A stretch of 64,000 nucleotides of DNA from JAENVU01 sp046598395 (GCA_046598395.1 JBKJIQ010000045.1:1-64000); one strand, 5' to 3'; positions 50,198-59,508 are shown, numbered from the stretch's first letter. Made by a program: numbers and translations. The notes: generated by a model from the letters alone, not told the origin.

Positions 50198-50235
50198 TGT
50201 CGCAATACCGTCGTTAGAACGACGGTATCGCGACA
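50198..50235. terminator. 38-nt dyad between convergent ATPase genes (hairpin family copy 2)
   Basis: TGTCGC (50198-50203) pairs with GCGACA (50230-50235) and ATACCGTCGTT with AACGACGGTAT around a 2-nt centre, with one mismatch. It has the same length, ends and CCGTCG/CGACGG core as the dyad at 7967-8004. Placed between the ends of two convergent genes, it could act on both strands. Confidence 0.65.
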
Positions 50236-50266
50236 AGAAACCGCCGAAAACTCGGAGGCTCGTCGG

Positions 50267-51397
50267 CTACGCCGCGGCTTCGTTCTCCATCATCAGCGCA
50301 AGGTCGTGCGGACGGGTGGCCGCCGCCAGTGCAACCTTCCGAGTGATCACACCGGCCTTGCACAACGCGGCCGCGTGCTGATCGAAGAGCTGCATGCCGT
50401 AGTACGAGCCGTCACGGATCACTGCTTCGAGTTCGTGGGTTCGTTCCGGATCGAGGATCCGATCAAAGACACGCCCAGTGGCCACGAGCGACTCCACGAT
50501 TGGCACCCGCCCCACCAGATCGGCGCGCGGCACGAGCCGTTGACCCAGGACTCCCCGCAGGCTGCCGGCGAGCGACGCTCGCACCTGGCCTTGTTGGTTC
50601 GACGGGAAGAAATCAAGGATGCGGTTGATGCTCTCGGTCGCGGTCGCGGTGTGCAAGCTCGTCATGACGAGGTGACCGGTCTCGGCCGCGGCGATCGCGG
50701 CCCACACCGTTTCTGCGTCACGCATCTCACCGATGAGAATGATGTCGGGATCTTGTCGCAACACCATTTTGAGTGCCGTGCGGAAGTTTTCGGTATCGGC
50801 ACCGACCTCGCGCTGGCTGATCAGGCACCGCTTGTCACGGTGGCGGATCTCCATCGGGTCCTCGATCGTTACGATGTGGGCATCACGGGTTTCGTTCATC
50901 TGGTCGAGCATCGACGCGAGGGTGGTGGATTTGCCCGAACCGGTCGCTCCGGTGACGAGGATCAGTCCGTCGTGTTCCTCACAGAGACGCGACGCAACGG
51001 GCGGGAGTCCCAACTCCGCCAGGGACGGCACCTCGGCGAGCACGTGTCGCATCGCGACCGCGACCGTTCCCTGCTGGCGATAGACGTTGACCCGGAACCG
51101 GCCCACGTCGTCGTCCTCGTGGGCGAAGTCGATCTCGCCGCGCGTCGCGAACTGTTCGCGTCGGAACTCCGGCATGAGGTCCTCGACAATCGCCGTGATG
51201 TCGACCTCCGAGAGCGGCGCCGTGGTGAACGTTTCCAGGATTCCATCGACGCGCACCGTGGGGGGTCGCCCTACTTTGAGGTGGACATCGGACGCGCCCA
51301 TCTCCACCGCGTCATGAAGCATCCGTCTGATGTCAACGTCGCTCCCCTTTCTGCGGTCCGGGGTTTCACGTTCTGCGGTTCTGCGGTCAAGCGACAA
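50267..51397 (-). CDS. pilT: PilT/PilU-type retraction ATPase
   Basis: A 376-aa protein of normal PilT size. It has SDVHLKVGRPPTVRVDGIL, Walker A GATGSGKSTT, HIVTIEDPMEIRH, REVGADTENF, LIGEMRDAETV and SLHTATATESINR, and no tetracysteine. TTG 51397 overlaps the upstream pilB gene by 11 bp; ATG 51322 is an alternative that would start at MLHDAVEMGASD. It powers pilus retraction with the MshEN-PilT protein as second motor. Confidence 0.93.
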   Translation of the reverse strand: MSLDRRTAERETPDRRKGSDVDIRRMLHDAVEMGASDVHLKVGRPPTVRVDGILETFTTAPLSEVDITAIVEDLMPEFRREQFATRGEIDFAHEDDDVGRFRVNVYRQQGTVAVAMRHVLAEVPSLAELGLPPVASRLCEEHDGLILVTGATGSGKSTTLASMLDQMNETRDAHIVTIEDPMEIRHRDKRCLISQREVGADTENFRTALKMVLRQDPDIILIGEMRDAETVWAAIAAAETGHLVMTSLHTATATESINRILDFFPSNQQGQVRASLAGSLRGVLGQRLVPRADLVGRVPIVESLVATGRVFDRILDPERTHELEAVIRDGSYYGMQLFDQHAAALCKAGVITRKVALAAATRPHDLALMMENEAAA

Positions 51398-53066
51398 CTC
51401 TGAACACCTCCTCCAAACTGGTCATCCCGGCCGCCACTTTGCGGAGACCGTCTCCCCGCAGCGGCACCATGCCTTGCATGACTGCGGTCTTCTTCACATC
51501 TTCGGTCGATCGACGCTCGATAATGAGCCGTTCGATGTCTTCGGTGATCGTCAGTACCTCATGCAGGGCGAATCGACCCTTATATCCGGTCCGTCCGCAG
51601 TGCCCACACCCCACGGCACGATTCAGGGTCGGCCAGTCCGAGGTGGTCTCCATCGGCCAACCGGCGCCGATGAGCTCGGCCTCCGACGGCTGGTAGGCCT
51701 CAGCACAATGCTTGCACAGCCGGCGCGCCAACCGCTGGGCCAGAACACAGTCCAGCGCACTGTTGACCAGGAACGGCTCGACCCCCATCTCCACGAGACG
51801 CAGCGGCGTGGACGCGGCGTCGTTGGTGTGCAGCGTCGTCAGCACGAGGTGACCGGTGAGCGCCGCTTCGATCGCAATGGTCGCGGTTTCTTTGTCCCGG
51901 ATCTCACCGACGAGCACGATGTCGGGGTCACAGCGCAAGATCGAGCGCAGCGCCGCCGCAAACGACAGGCCCGCCTTCGCGTGTATCTGCACCTGGTTGA
52001 TCCCGGCCAAGCGATACTCGACGGGATCTTCCACCGTGATGATGTTGCGGTCGGCATTGTTGAGCACGTTGAGCGTGGCGTAGAGGGTCGTCGACTTTCC
52101 GGACCCGGTCGGACCGGTCACCATGATGGTGCCGTACGGCTTCCGAAAGGAGCCCTCGTACCGAGTCAAGACGTCGGGGAGAAATCCTTGGTCGTCGAGC
52201 GTCAGCAGTGCCTGGCCCTTGTCCAAGATCCGCATCACGACCTTTTCGCCGTACACGGTGGGCAGAGTCGCCACCCGAAGGTCGACTCCCTTCCCCGCGA
52301 GTTTCACCGAGATCCGGCCGTCCTGAGGGACACGGCGCTCCGCAATGTTGATATCGGCCATCACCTTGAGTCGACTGATCACGCCGGCCTGAATGGCCTT
52401 CGGTGCGTGCATGACCTCGTGGAGCACGCCATCGATGCGGTACCGGATGCGCATGTCGTGCTCGCAGGGCTCAACGTGGATATCCGACGCCCGGTCGGCC
52501 ACGGCCTGGGTGATCACGAGGCTCACGAACTTGACGATCGGCGCGTCTTCGATGAGCTGGTCGATCTTGTTGAAGTCTTCGATGTCGCCAAATTCATCGG
52601 CGGCCTCTTGGGCCATCTCGTCGACTTCGCTGTCGAGACGATGCACTTTGTCGATCAGCGTCTGCACTTGACTCGGCGGCGACACCACCGTGACGACCTC
52701 GGCGCCGGTCATGGCCCGGATGTCATCGGCGGCAAAGACGTTCGACGGGTCGGCCATCGTGACGACGAGGCGGCGCTGCTCGTCCCATTGAATCGGGATC
52801 GCCTGGTAACGCCGCACGAGTGACTCGGGAACCAACGTGGCGACCGACGGATCAATCGTGATCTCGTCGAGATCGACGAACCCGAGACCCACTTGTTGCG
52901 CGAGCGTGCGCACCAGATCGGTCTCGCTGATGCGGCCGAGTTCGATAAGGATTCGGCTGACAGGCTTGCCGTTCGTCTCGTGCGCGGCCAGCGCCGCGTC
53001 GAGATCCGCCTGATTGATCAGGCCTTGTTGAAGCAGCAAGGTGCCGAGTTGGGCACCATTGGACAC
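51387..53066 (-). CDS. pilB: PilB/GspE-type extension ATPase (second copy)
   Basis: A 559-aa extension ATPase. MshEN-like region at the start (QLGTLLLQQGLINQADLDAAL), then SDIHVEPCEHDMRIRYRIDG, Walker A GPTGSGKSTT, VGEIRDKETA, TLHTNDAASTPLRL and the tetracysteine CKHCA/CGHCGRTGYKGR. GTG 53066 has GGAGGAGG at 6 nt. Together with pilT it forms a motor pair distinct from the plus-strand pilB. Confidence 0.94.
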   Translation of the reverse strand: MSNGAQLGTLLLQQGLINQADLDAALAAHETNGKPVSRILIELGRISETDLVRTLAQQVGLGFVDLDEITIDPSVATLVPESLVRRYQAIPIQWDEQRRLVVTMADPSNVFAADDIRAMTGAEVVTVVSPPSQVQTLIDKVHRLDSEVDEMAQEAADEFGDIEDFNKIDQLIEDAPIVKFVSLVITQAVADRASDIHVEPCEHDMRIRYRIDGVLHEVMHAPKAIQAGVISRLKVMADINIAERRVPQDGRISVKLAGKGVDLRVATLPTVYGEKVVMRILDKGQALLTLDDQGFLPDVLTRYEGSFRKPYGTIMVTGPTGSGKSTTLYATLNVLNNADRNIITVEDPVEYRLAGINQVQIHAKAGLSFAAALRSILRCDPDIVLVGEIRDKETATIAIEAALTGHLVLTTLHTNDAASTPLRLVEMGVEPFLVNSALDCVLAQRLARRLCKHCAEAYQPSEAELIGAGWPMETTSDWPTLNRAVGCGHCGRTGYKGRFALHEVLTITEDIERLIIERRSTEDVKKTAVMQGMVPLRGDGLRKVAAGMTSLEEVFRVVA

Positions 53067-53112
53067 GCGGCCTCCTCCACCACCCAGGCCCGCACAGCAC
53101 GGGTCGAGGGAC

Positions 53113-53139
53113 GTATCGACCACGATGGGCCGGGCCTGA
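53113..53139 (-). promoter_or_regulatory. Sigma-28-like promoter before pilB
   Basis: TCAGGCCC (53132-53139), 11 nt, GTCGATAC (53113-53120) on the minus strand, about 47 bp before GTG 53066. The -10 differs from the FliA consensus at two positions; the shared layout with two other pilus promoters is the main support. Confidence 0.4.
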
Positions 53140-53144
53140 AGCGG

Positions 53145-54173
53145 TTAGTCCTCCTTCAGACCAGAGAACATCCGCAGGAGTTCACTGCGGTCCACCACGA
53201 TCTGGGCGCGTTCGACCACGGGTGCCGAAGCATCGACCGGGACCGCCGCCTCCGGCACCGGTCCCGGGCCGCTCAATCCGGCCCGAGCGGCCAGATCAGC
53301 CCGTTCCCGTGCAAAATCCTGAGGATCCGGTGGCGGACTCATCATTTCCGTCGGGGCCCCGACCAGTCGATCAGCGGGCATCTCAGGCGGCATCTCCAGC
53401 GACCTCTCCATCGAGGCATCGAAGACCGCTACCGGCACGAGCGCCGGGTCCGCAACCGAGAACTCCAACGACGCCCCGTCGGGGTGGCGAACGTCGGGGT
53501 GGCGAACGTCGGTGACGTCGACGAGGCCCTCCGGCACCGATCGCACACCTTCCACATCAAGGCGCGCCGTAGCCAGCGCGCGCTCGGCACCCACGACCAC
53601 CCGGGCGGCGCCGGCCATGACCAACGTTCGGACCTCGGGCCCGACCACGATCAGACTGGCCCCCGCTCGATGGGCAAGTTCACGAATGGTCGTGCGGCCG
53701 TCGATGAGTTCCAGGACCCGGAAACCCACGTGACTCAGCGTGATAGCGTCTGCAGTGAGGGCACCCGTGCGTTCCAGAATCGCATCGAAGCTCTCTACCG
53801 CGGTGATGATCGAGTGCCAATCCCTCGCGATTTTGCGGGCCCGTTCCAGGACGGGACCGATCGGCGTGCAGAGCGGCGCAGGCCACGGCGGGGCAACGTC
53901 ACCTCGGAACTCGAACTCGGCCTGGCGACTTCGCAAGAGGGAGACGCATACCTCGAGGATCCGAATTTCCAGTGCCGCGGCATCGGCTACCGGCCCGGAA
54001 ACGTCTCCGACCTCACCCCCGCAGAGTTCACCGGAGACGAAGTACAGGGTGCCGTCTATCTCGCGCCCGCGCACCACCAACGCGCCGCTTGACTCGGCAC
54101 GCTCAAGCAGGCCGAGTACTTCGGCCACGGGAAAGAGTTCGAATGTGCCCGACAGCACCGGGGATGCCTCCAT
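53145..54173 (-). CDS. DUF4388 (PATAN-like) domain protein
   Basis: A 342-aa cytoplasmic protein. Residues about 5-75 match the DUF4388/PATAN pattern (LSGTFELFPVAEVLGLLERAESSGALVV, GTLYFVSGELCGG), which occurs in regulators of motility and surface behaviour. A middle region with GFRVLELIDGRTTIRELAHRAG resembles a winged helix-like segment, and the C-terminal third is Pro/Ala/Glu-rich and probably disordered. Its place directly upstream of the pilB-pilT pair suggests a pilus regulator. A 15-bp tandem repeat encodes DVRHPDVRHPD. Confidence 0.75.
   Translation of the reverse strand: MEASPVLSGTFELFPVAEVLGLLERAESSGALVVRGREIDGTLYFVSGELCGGEVGDVSGPVADAAALEIRILEVCVSLLRSRQAEFEFRGDVAPPWPAPLCTPIGPVLERARKIARDWHSIITAVESFDAILERTGALTADAITLSHVGFRVLELIDGRTTIRELAHRAGASLIVVGPEVRTLVMAGAARVVVGAERALATARLDVEGVRSVPEGLVDVTDVRHPDVRHPDGASLEFSVADPALVPVAVFDASMERSLEMPPEMPADRLVGAPTEMMSPPPDPQDFARERADLAARAGLSGPGPVPEAAVPVDASAPVVERAQIVVDRSELLRMFSGLKED
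53478..53507. repeat. In-frame 15-bp tandem repeat in the DUF4388 gene
   Basis: GTCGGGGTGGCGAAC is present at 53478-53492 and 53493-53507, encoding a repeated DVRHP. Confidence 0.92.
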
Positions 54174-54235
54174 TGGTCGGTCCCCGTTGTGTCGGCATCA
54201 TCGGGCCGACGATTGAGCCCCTCGGCTGAATCCGG

Positions 54236-55069
54236 TCAACCCGCTGGCGCAGCGGCGTCCCGCATGACGGGCAGCGGTGCGGGAACCCCGGTCCAGAGCT
54301 CGAAGGCCAGAGCGGCCTGATGGACCAACATTCCCAAACCACCCACCGGCCGCGCTCCCACCGAGCGCGCTCGAGCGAGCAGCTCCGTCTCCATCGGGTG
54401 ATACACCAAATCAACGACCCATTGCTGCGAAACCGGCTCTACCGGGATCGAGCGGTCATCGCCCATCCCGATCGGGGTCGCGTTCACCACGACCTCGACG
54501 TCGACCGATGCGGGTCGTGAACCCATTGCGGCGTCCAAGCCCGGCCATGGCACTGCCCGAACCCCCGGGATCGCGCGCACCAGTTCGCCAGCCGCGTCGA
54601 CGCGTCGGGCCGCCACCATGACGTCTGCGCCACGGGCGACGAGCGCGGCCGCCACCGCACGCGCCGCTCCCCCCGCACCCAGCACCAGCACCGAGCGTCC
54701 GGCCGGGTCGAGTCCGTCGTCGCCGATCGCCCGGAGAAATCCTTCGCCATCGGTGGAATCACCGAGACACGTTCCGTCGGGTCGGACCACCACCGTATTC
54801 ACCGAGGCCAAGCTGGCCGCCGCCGAGGTGAGTTCATCACAGGCCCGTGCCGCGTCGGATTTGTGGGGCATCGTTACGTTGATCCCCGCCACACCCAATG
54901 CCGGGAGGCACCGCACTGCATCAAACCCGTTCCCGGGCGCGACGGTGAGCGCCACGTAGACCCAATCCAGACCCGTCGCCGCGAATGCGGCGTTGTGAAT
55001 CATCGGTGAGCGCGAATGACGTACCGGCGAACCGATCACTGCGGCCAACTTGGTCGCGCCCGTGATCAT
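54236..55069 (-). CDS. aroE: Shikimate dehydrogenase
   Basis: AroE reduces 3-dehydroshikimate with NADPH. The 277-aa protein has IGSPVRHSRSPMIHNAAF, the catalytic lysine in INVTMPHKSDAA, DSTDGEGFLRAI, VLGAGGAARAVAAAL for the dinucleotide and GLGMLVHQAALAFELW. ATG 55069 overlaps the mltG stop. It is separated from the other shikimate genes by the pilus cluster. Confidence 0.95.
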   Translation of the reverse strand: MITGATKLAAVIGSPVRHSRSPMIHNAAFAATGLDWVYVALTVAPGNGFDAVRCLPALGVAGINVTMPHKSDAARACDELTSAAASLASVNTVVVRPDGTCLGDSTDGEGFLRAIGDDGLDPAGRSVLVLGAGGAARAVAAALVARGADVMVAARRVDAAGELVRAIPGVRAVPWPGLDAAMGSRPASVDVEVVVNATPIGMGDDRSIPVEPVSQQWVVDLVYHPMETELLARARSVGARPVGGLGMLVHQAALAFELWTGVPAPLPVMRDAAAPAG

Positions 55070-56166
55070 GGCAGTACCCCGCGGCGCCGGGCATCGGCGA
55101 TGTTGCGTTCATGCTCGGCGAAGGTGACCGCGAATGCGTGCTTCCCCGACGCGTCCGTGAGGACGTAGTACTTGAACGGAACATCGGCGGGATGGATCGC
55201 GGCGCGCAAGGACGCTTCGGTGACCGTGGAAATCGGCGTGGGCGGCAGGCCACGCGTTCGATACGTGTTGTACGGCGAGTCGAGCGCGAAGTCTGCGTCG
55301 GTCAACCTGGCGTCACCACCACCACGTGCGTACACAACGGTTGCATCGATTTGGAGCGGCATCGAGTCGCGCAAGCGATTCTGGATCACCGCGGCGATGA
55401 GGGGACGGTCGGCGTCGATCCCGGCTTCGCGTTGAATCAGCGACGCGATCACCACGGTCCGATAAGGATCCGAGGTCCCACCGAGACCAACCGCGGTCCC
55501 ATGGCGATCGAACGCAGCGACGATGGTTCGCAGGATCGCGGTCTCGTCTTCATGGTCCGCCACGTAATAGGTGTCGGGCCAGGTCAAACCTTCGAGGGAG
55601 GTGACACCGTCTGGCTGAAACTTCGACCGGACGACTCCGCTCTGGGCAACCTCGGTCAACCGCTTCGCGCTGTGGCCCGGAAGCGAACCCACGCGCGCGG
55701 CAATCTGATCGAACCGAAGGCCGGGCGGCAGCGAGAGCTCGCGATAGCGCTGGCGCGGTCCCGGCTCGAGGGCGTCGATCGCACCGCGTGCACCAAGATC
55801 CTGATGGAGCCGATACTGACCCGCTTGGATCCGTGGCGCCCCCGAGATCCGTGCGTAGATTCGGAACGCGAGCGCGGACCCGATCACGCCTCGTGCTTCC
55901 AGTCGATCGGCAATGGCACTGACCCCCGACCCGACCGGAATCTCCACCGTCACCACGCGCCCAGGGTCCCCGGGCGGATCGACCTGATACCAGAACCAAC
56001 CCGCGGCCGCGATGAACGGCGACGCCAGCAGCATGAGCACGAGCACCACCCGGCCGCCCCGCCGTTTCGAACCGTGACCAGCTCGCCGATCCTTTCGGGA
56101 CCGCGACGTTGCCTCGCCGAGCACGCTGATCTGCTCCGGATCGTCACTCACGCCATCCTCACTCAC
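55066..56166 (-). CDS. mltG: Endolytic transglycosylase MltG
   Basis: MltG cleaves nascent peptidoglycan strands outside the membrane. The 366-aa protein has a basic cytoplasmic tail, one membrane helix (about 40-62), a LysM-like region (VVTVEIPVGSGVSAIADRLEARGVI) and the YceG catalytic domain with the glutamate in ASLIQREAG and SPYNTYRTRGLPPTPIS. Two starts, GTG 56166 and GTG 56151, result from a 15-bp duplication; the first overlaps ruvX by 8 bp. Confidence 0.93.
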   Translation of the reverse strand: MSEDGVSDDPEQISVLGEATSRSRKDRRAGHGSKRRGGRVVLVLMLLASPFIAAAGWFWYQVDPPGDPGRVVTVEIPVGSGVSAIADRLEARGVIGSALAFRIYARISGAPRIQAGQYRLHQDLGARGAIDALEPGPRQRYRELSLPPGLRFDQIAARVGSLPGHSAKRLTEVAQSGVVRSKFQPDGVTSLEGLTWPDTYYVADHEDETAILRTIVAAFDRHGTAVGLGGTSDPYRTVVIASLIQREAGIDADRPLIAAVIQNRLRDSMPLQIDATVVYARGGGDARLTDADFALDSPYNTYRTRGLPPTPISTVTEASLRAAIHPADVPFKYYVLTDASGKHAFAVTFAEHERNIADARRRGVLP

Positions 56167-56174
56167 GCCATCCC
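56145..56174. repeat. 15-bp tandem duplication at the mltG start
   Basis: CACTCACGCCATCCT (56145-56159) and CACTCACGCCATCCC (56160-56174) differ at one base. The duplication creates a second in-frame GTG start for mltG and alters the last codons of ruvX. Confidence 0.92.
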
Positions 56175-56629
56175 CGCTCTCGGCGCTGACCGGCCGGAGG
56201 GGACGGGCGGGATTCCAGGTAGGACTGAAGGATGACCGCCGCGGCCACCTTGTCGACCTTGCCCTTGCGTTGTTTGCGTTTCACGCCGGCACCCACCAGC
56301 GACCGCTGCGCAATCACGGTGGTCATCCGCTCGTCGTGCAGCTCGAAGGTGAGTTCCGGCGCGAGCATGCGCAACGCTTCCACCTCGGCTCGCGCGGCTT
56401 TCGCCGCGGGACCATTTCGCCCGGACAACTCCTTGGGGAGTCCCACCACGACGACTGCGGCGTCGGCTTCCATTGCGGCGGCGACGATCGCGCGCCGATC
56501 GGCGTCAGCAGATCCGCGCCGTTCCAAGACCGTGAGCGGTGACGCGATCGTGCCGGTGGGGTCCGACACCGCCAGCCCGATACGGCGAGTGCCGAGATCA
56601 ACCCCGAGGATGCGGCCCACCCGGCTCAC
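56159..56629 (-). CDS. ruvX: RuvX/YqgF Holliday-junction resolvase-like nuclease
   Basis: A 156-aa RNase H-fold nuclease linked to rRNA processing and recombination. It has GRILGVDLGTRRIGLAVSDP with the first metal aspartate, VVVGLPKELSGRNGPAA, and HDERMTTVIAQRSL. The C-terminal tail (SRPSPPAGQRRERGWRE) is partly encoded by the tandem duplication. It overlaps alaS upstream. Confidence 0.92.
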   Translation of the reverse strand: MSRVGRILGVDLGTRRIGLAVSDPTGTIASPLTVLERRGSADADRRAIVAAAMEADAAVVVVGLPKELSGRNGPAAKAARAEVEALRMLAPELTFELHDERMTTVIAQRSLVGAGVKRKQRKGKVDKVAAAVILQSYLESRPSPPAGQRRERGWRE

Positions 56630-59265
56630 CCTACGGCGCTGGCCACCTGAACCTGGGCCAATGTGACCGCCTCCGCGAGAGCATCCACGTTCGGCCCGCC
56701 ACCGATCACCAGTTCCGGGTTCTTGGCGGTGCCGCCGCCGAGCAGCTTGGCCACCGGCGCCGCAATCGCCGCCGCGGATACCCCACCGGCGACTCGGTCT
56801 TTGCCCACGGCGACCACCACGCCCGCCTTGCCGGCGTTCGCGCCGAGGATGACGACCACGCCGAGCGGACCGAGCGCGTCGCGCGTGGCGATGGCGAGTT
56901 GGCGGAGTTCGTCGGGATTCACACCGTCTCGCCGTTCCACCACTGTCCCGTTTTCGGCCGCCGCCACGAGCGCGTGTGCTGCCGTCACGGCTTCGCGTTG
57001 ACGCGCGGCTCCGAGGTCGTCGTTCGCGGCCTTGAGCTGTTCGAGCAGCTTCTCGACGCGGCCCCCGATCTCCGCGGTCGTCACATTCAGGAGCGCGGCA
57101 ACGTCGCGCAGTTCCTGCGCTTCCCCCTGCACCCGATCGAGCGCAACCTCGCCCGTCACCGCCTCGATCCGCCGCAGGTTTGACCCGATGGAACCCTCGC
57201 TCAGGATCTTGACTGGACCGATGAATCCCAGTGCGTGCACATGCGTGCCGCCGCAGAGCTCCGTGGAGGAAGGTCCGGCCTCGAGCACGCGCACAATGTC
57301 GCCGTACTTGTCACCAAAGAACGCGATGGCGCCGAGGCTTTCGGCGTGGGCCTTCGTGGTCTCGTAATGGCGAACCGGTGCGTCAGAGATCACGGCGCGG
57401 TTCGCGATGGCCTCGATCCGCACGAGGTCCTCGGGGCTCACGGGCTCGAAATGGGAAAAGTCGAACCGCAAACGCTCGGCCGAGACCATCGACCCGGCTT
57501 GCTTCACGTGGCTCCCGAGCACTTCGCGCAAAGCGGAGTGCAACAGATGCGTCGCGGTGTGGTTGCGGCGAATCGCGTCGCGGCGTGCACCATCGATCTC
57601 GAGCGCCAGAGTGTCTCCCTCGGCCAACTCACCGTTCACCACCTCCACCCGATGCCGCGTGAGGCGGGCCGGGATGGCGAACTGAGTGTCGATCACACGC
57701 GCGTCGACACCATCAAGTCCCGTCATGGAACCGACGTCACCCACCTGGCCGCCGGACTCCGCATAAAACGGCGTTCGATCGGTGATGACATCAACCCGGC
57801 CCGCGTTCGCTCCCACCCGGCCGACCCGTTCACCACCTTGGATCAACGCCAGCACGACGGCGCCCTCGGTGGCGTACTCCTGCCGCCCGGTGAAGTCGGT
57901 GGCGCCGTACTCGTCGAGCAGCTCGCGGTACAGCTCCACGGGCGCGGCGGCCGAACCACCTGCTGCCTTGTGGGCTTCCCGCGCGCGGTTGCGCTGAGCC
58001 TCCATGCTGGTTTGGAATCCGTCGAGGTCCACGGCCCGACCCCGCTCGGCTGCGATCTCGCGCGTGAGGTCGACCGGGAAGCCCAAGGTGTCGTGCAAGA
58101 AGAACGCGCGCTCACCCGAGATATCGCCCGCGTCCAGCAGATCCGCCAGCATCTCCTCGCCCCGCTGCAACGTGCGCAGGAACCGCTCCTCTTCGCGGCG
58201 CACGATCGTGGTGACCAAATCGTGGTGGGCAGCCAGGTCCGGGTAGGCAGAGCCCATGGTGGCCACGGTGGCGTCGACCAACGCCGGCGTCACGAGTTGG
58301 CGCGCGCCCAGGCGATACGCGTGGCGCACCGCCCGGCGAATAATCCGTCGCAGCACGTACCCGCGTTCTTCGTTGCTCGGCACAACGCCGTCGGCGACGA
58401 GGAAGGTCATCGTCCGTGCATGTTCGGCCAGGATCCGCAACGAGACATCGTCAACGTTTCCCGGATAGCCGCCATAGGTGCGGCCGGTCACCGACTCCGC
58501 CGCCGCAATCAATGGTTGGAACACATCGATGTCCCAGACGGAGTTCACCCCTTGGAGTACCGCCAGGTTGCGCTCCAATCCGGCCCCGGTGTCAACGCTC
58601 GGCGCCGGAAGTGGCACCAGCGTGCCGTCGGGCTGGGCGTCGTACTGCATGAACACGAGGTTCCAGAGTTCGACGAACCGATCCTCGCCGCCCTGGGCCG
58701 GTCCCCCGTCGGCTCCGAACTCGGGCCCGAGATCCCAGAAGATCTCCGAACTCGGCCCGCAGGGTCCGGTATCGCCCATGCGCCAAAAGTTGTCGTCGCC
58801 GAGGCGCTGGATCCGCTCGGCCGCAACGCCGACCGTGTCACGCCAAATTGCTTCAGCTTCATCGTCGGAGTCATGCACCGTGACCCAGAGCCGTTCCGGG
58901 TCGAGGCCCAGCACGTCGGTGTAGAACCCCCAGGCAAACGGAATCGCCTCGGCCTTGAAATAGTCGCCGAAGCTGAAGTTGCCCAGCATCTCGAAGAATG
59001 AAAAGTGCCGGTTGGTCCGACCGATGTCGTCGAGGTCGTTGTGCTTTCCTCCCACGCGCACACACTTCTGGGACGACGTTGCCCGCGGGTACGGGGCTGG
59101 TTCCTCACGCGTGAAGTACGGCACGAACGGAATCATCCCGGCGATCGTGAAGAGAACGCTCTTGTCATGGGGAATGAGACTCGCGCTCGGAACTTCGATG
59201 TGACCACGCGCCACGAAGTAGTCAAGAAAGGCGCGCCGAAGTTCGTCGGCAGTCATGGAAACCAT
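56626..59265 (-). CDS. alaS: Alanyl-tRNA synthetase
   Basis: A full-length 879-aa class II synthetase charging tRNA-Ala. It has the catalytic domain (FTIAGMIPFVPYFTREE, RTNRHFSFFEMLGNFSFGDYF, DTGAGLERN), the editing domain with NHTATHLLHSALREVLG and CGGTHVHALG, and a C-Ala domain. ATG 59256 (MTADELRR) and the upstream 59265 start are both possible. Confidence 0.97.
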   Translation of the reverse strand: MVSMTADELRRAFLDYFVARGHIEVPSASLIPHDKSVLFTIAGMIPFVPYFTREEPAPYPRATSSQKCVRVGGKHNDLDDIGRTNRHFSFFEMLGNFSFGDYFKAEAIPFAWGFYTDVLGLDPERLWVTVHDSDDEAEAIWRDTVGVAAERIQRLGDDNFWRMGDTGPCGPSSEIFWDLGPEFGADGGPAQGGEDRFVELWNLVFMQYDAQPDGTLVPLPAPSVDTGAGLERNLAVLQGVNSVWDIDVFQPLIAAAESVTGRTYGGYPGNVDDVSLRILAEHARTMTFLVADGVVPSNEERGYVLRRIIRRAVRHAYRLGARQLVTPALVDATVATMGSAYPDLAAHHDLVTTIVRREEERFLRTLQRGEEMLADLLDAGDISGERAFFLHDTLGFPVDLTREIAAERGRAVDLDGFQTSMEAQRNRAREAHKAAGGSAAAPVELYRELLDEYGATDFTGRQEYATEGAVVLALIQGGERVGRVGANAGRVDVITDRTPFYAESGGQVGDVGSMTGLDGVDARVIDTQFAIPARLTRHRVEVVNGELAEGDTLALEIDGARRDAIRRNHTATHLLHSALREVLGSHVKQAGSMVSAERLRFDFSHFEPVSPEDLVRIEAIANRAVISDAPVRHYETTKAHAESLGAIAFFGDKYGDIVRVLEAGPSSTELCGGTHVHALGFIGPVKILSEGSIGSNLRRIEAVTGEVALDRVQGEAQELRDVAALLNVTTAEIGGRVEKLLEQLKAANDDLGAARQREAVTAAHALVAAAENGTVVERRDGVNPDELRQLAIATRDALGPLGVVVILGANAGKAGVVVAVGKDRVAGGVSAAAIAAPVAKLLGGGTAKNPELVIGGGPNVDALAEAVTLAQVQVASAVG

Positions 59266-59274
59266 CGGGTGAGG

Positions 59275-59508
59275 TTACCGACTGCTTCTATTCAAGTCGG
59301 CACGTAGTTGCATCTCGCGGCGGCGCATCGCGGCGCGGCCCTCAACGGCCGCCGCCTTCATGGTCTCGACCGTTTCTCCGACTCGTTCGGTGAGGCCGTC
59401 CGGGGTATACCGCTTCGCGGCATCGCGCACCTTGCGGGCGGCGTACCACGACGATCCCATGCCGGCGCCGTAGCCGACCGTGAGCCAGAACACGCGCTTC
59501 GGAATCAT
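59275..59508 (-). CDS. Small conserved protein next to alaS
   Basis: A 77-aa protein with a short hydrophobic N-terminal segment (FWLTVGYGAGMGSSWYAA) that may be a weak membrane anchor, then a basic, helical remainder (RYTPDGLTERVGETVETMKAAAVEGRAAMRRREM). Function unknown. It overlaps the DUF948 gene upstream and lies 9 bp before alaS, a neighbourhood common in actinobacteria. Confidence 0.75.
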   Translation of the reverse strand: MIPKRVFWLTVGYGAGMGSSWYAARKVRDAAKRYTPDGLTERVGETVETMKAAAVEGRAAMRRREMQLRADLNRSSR

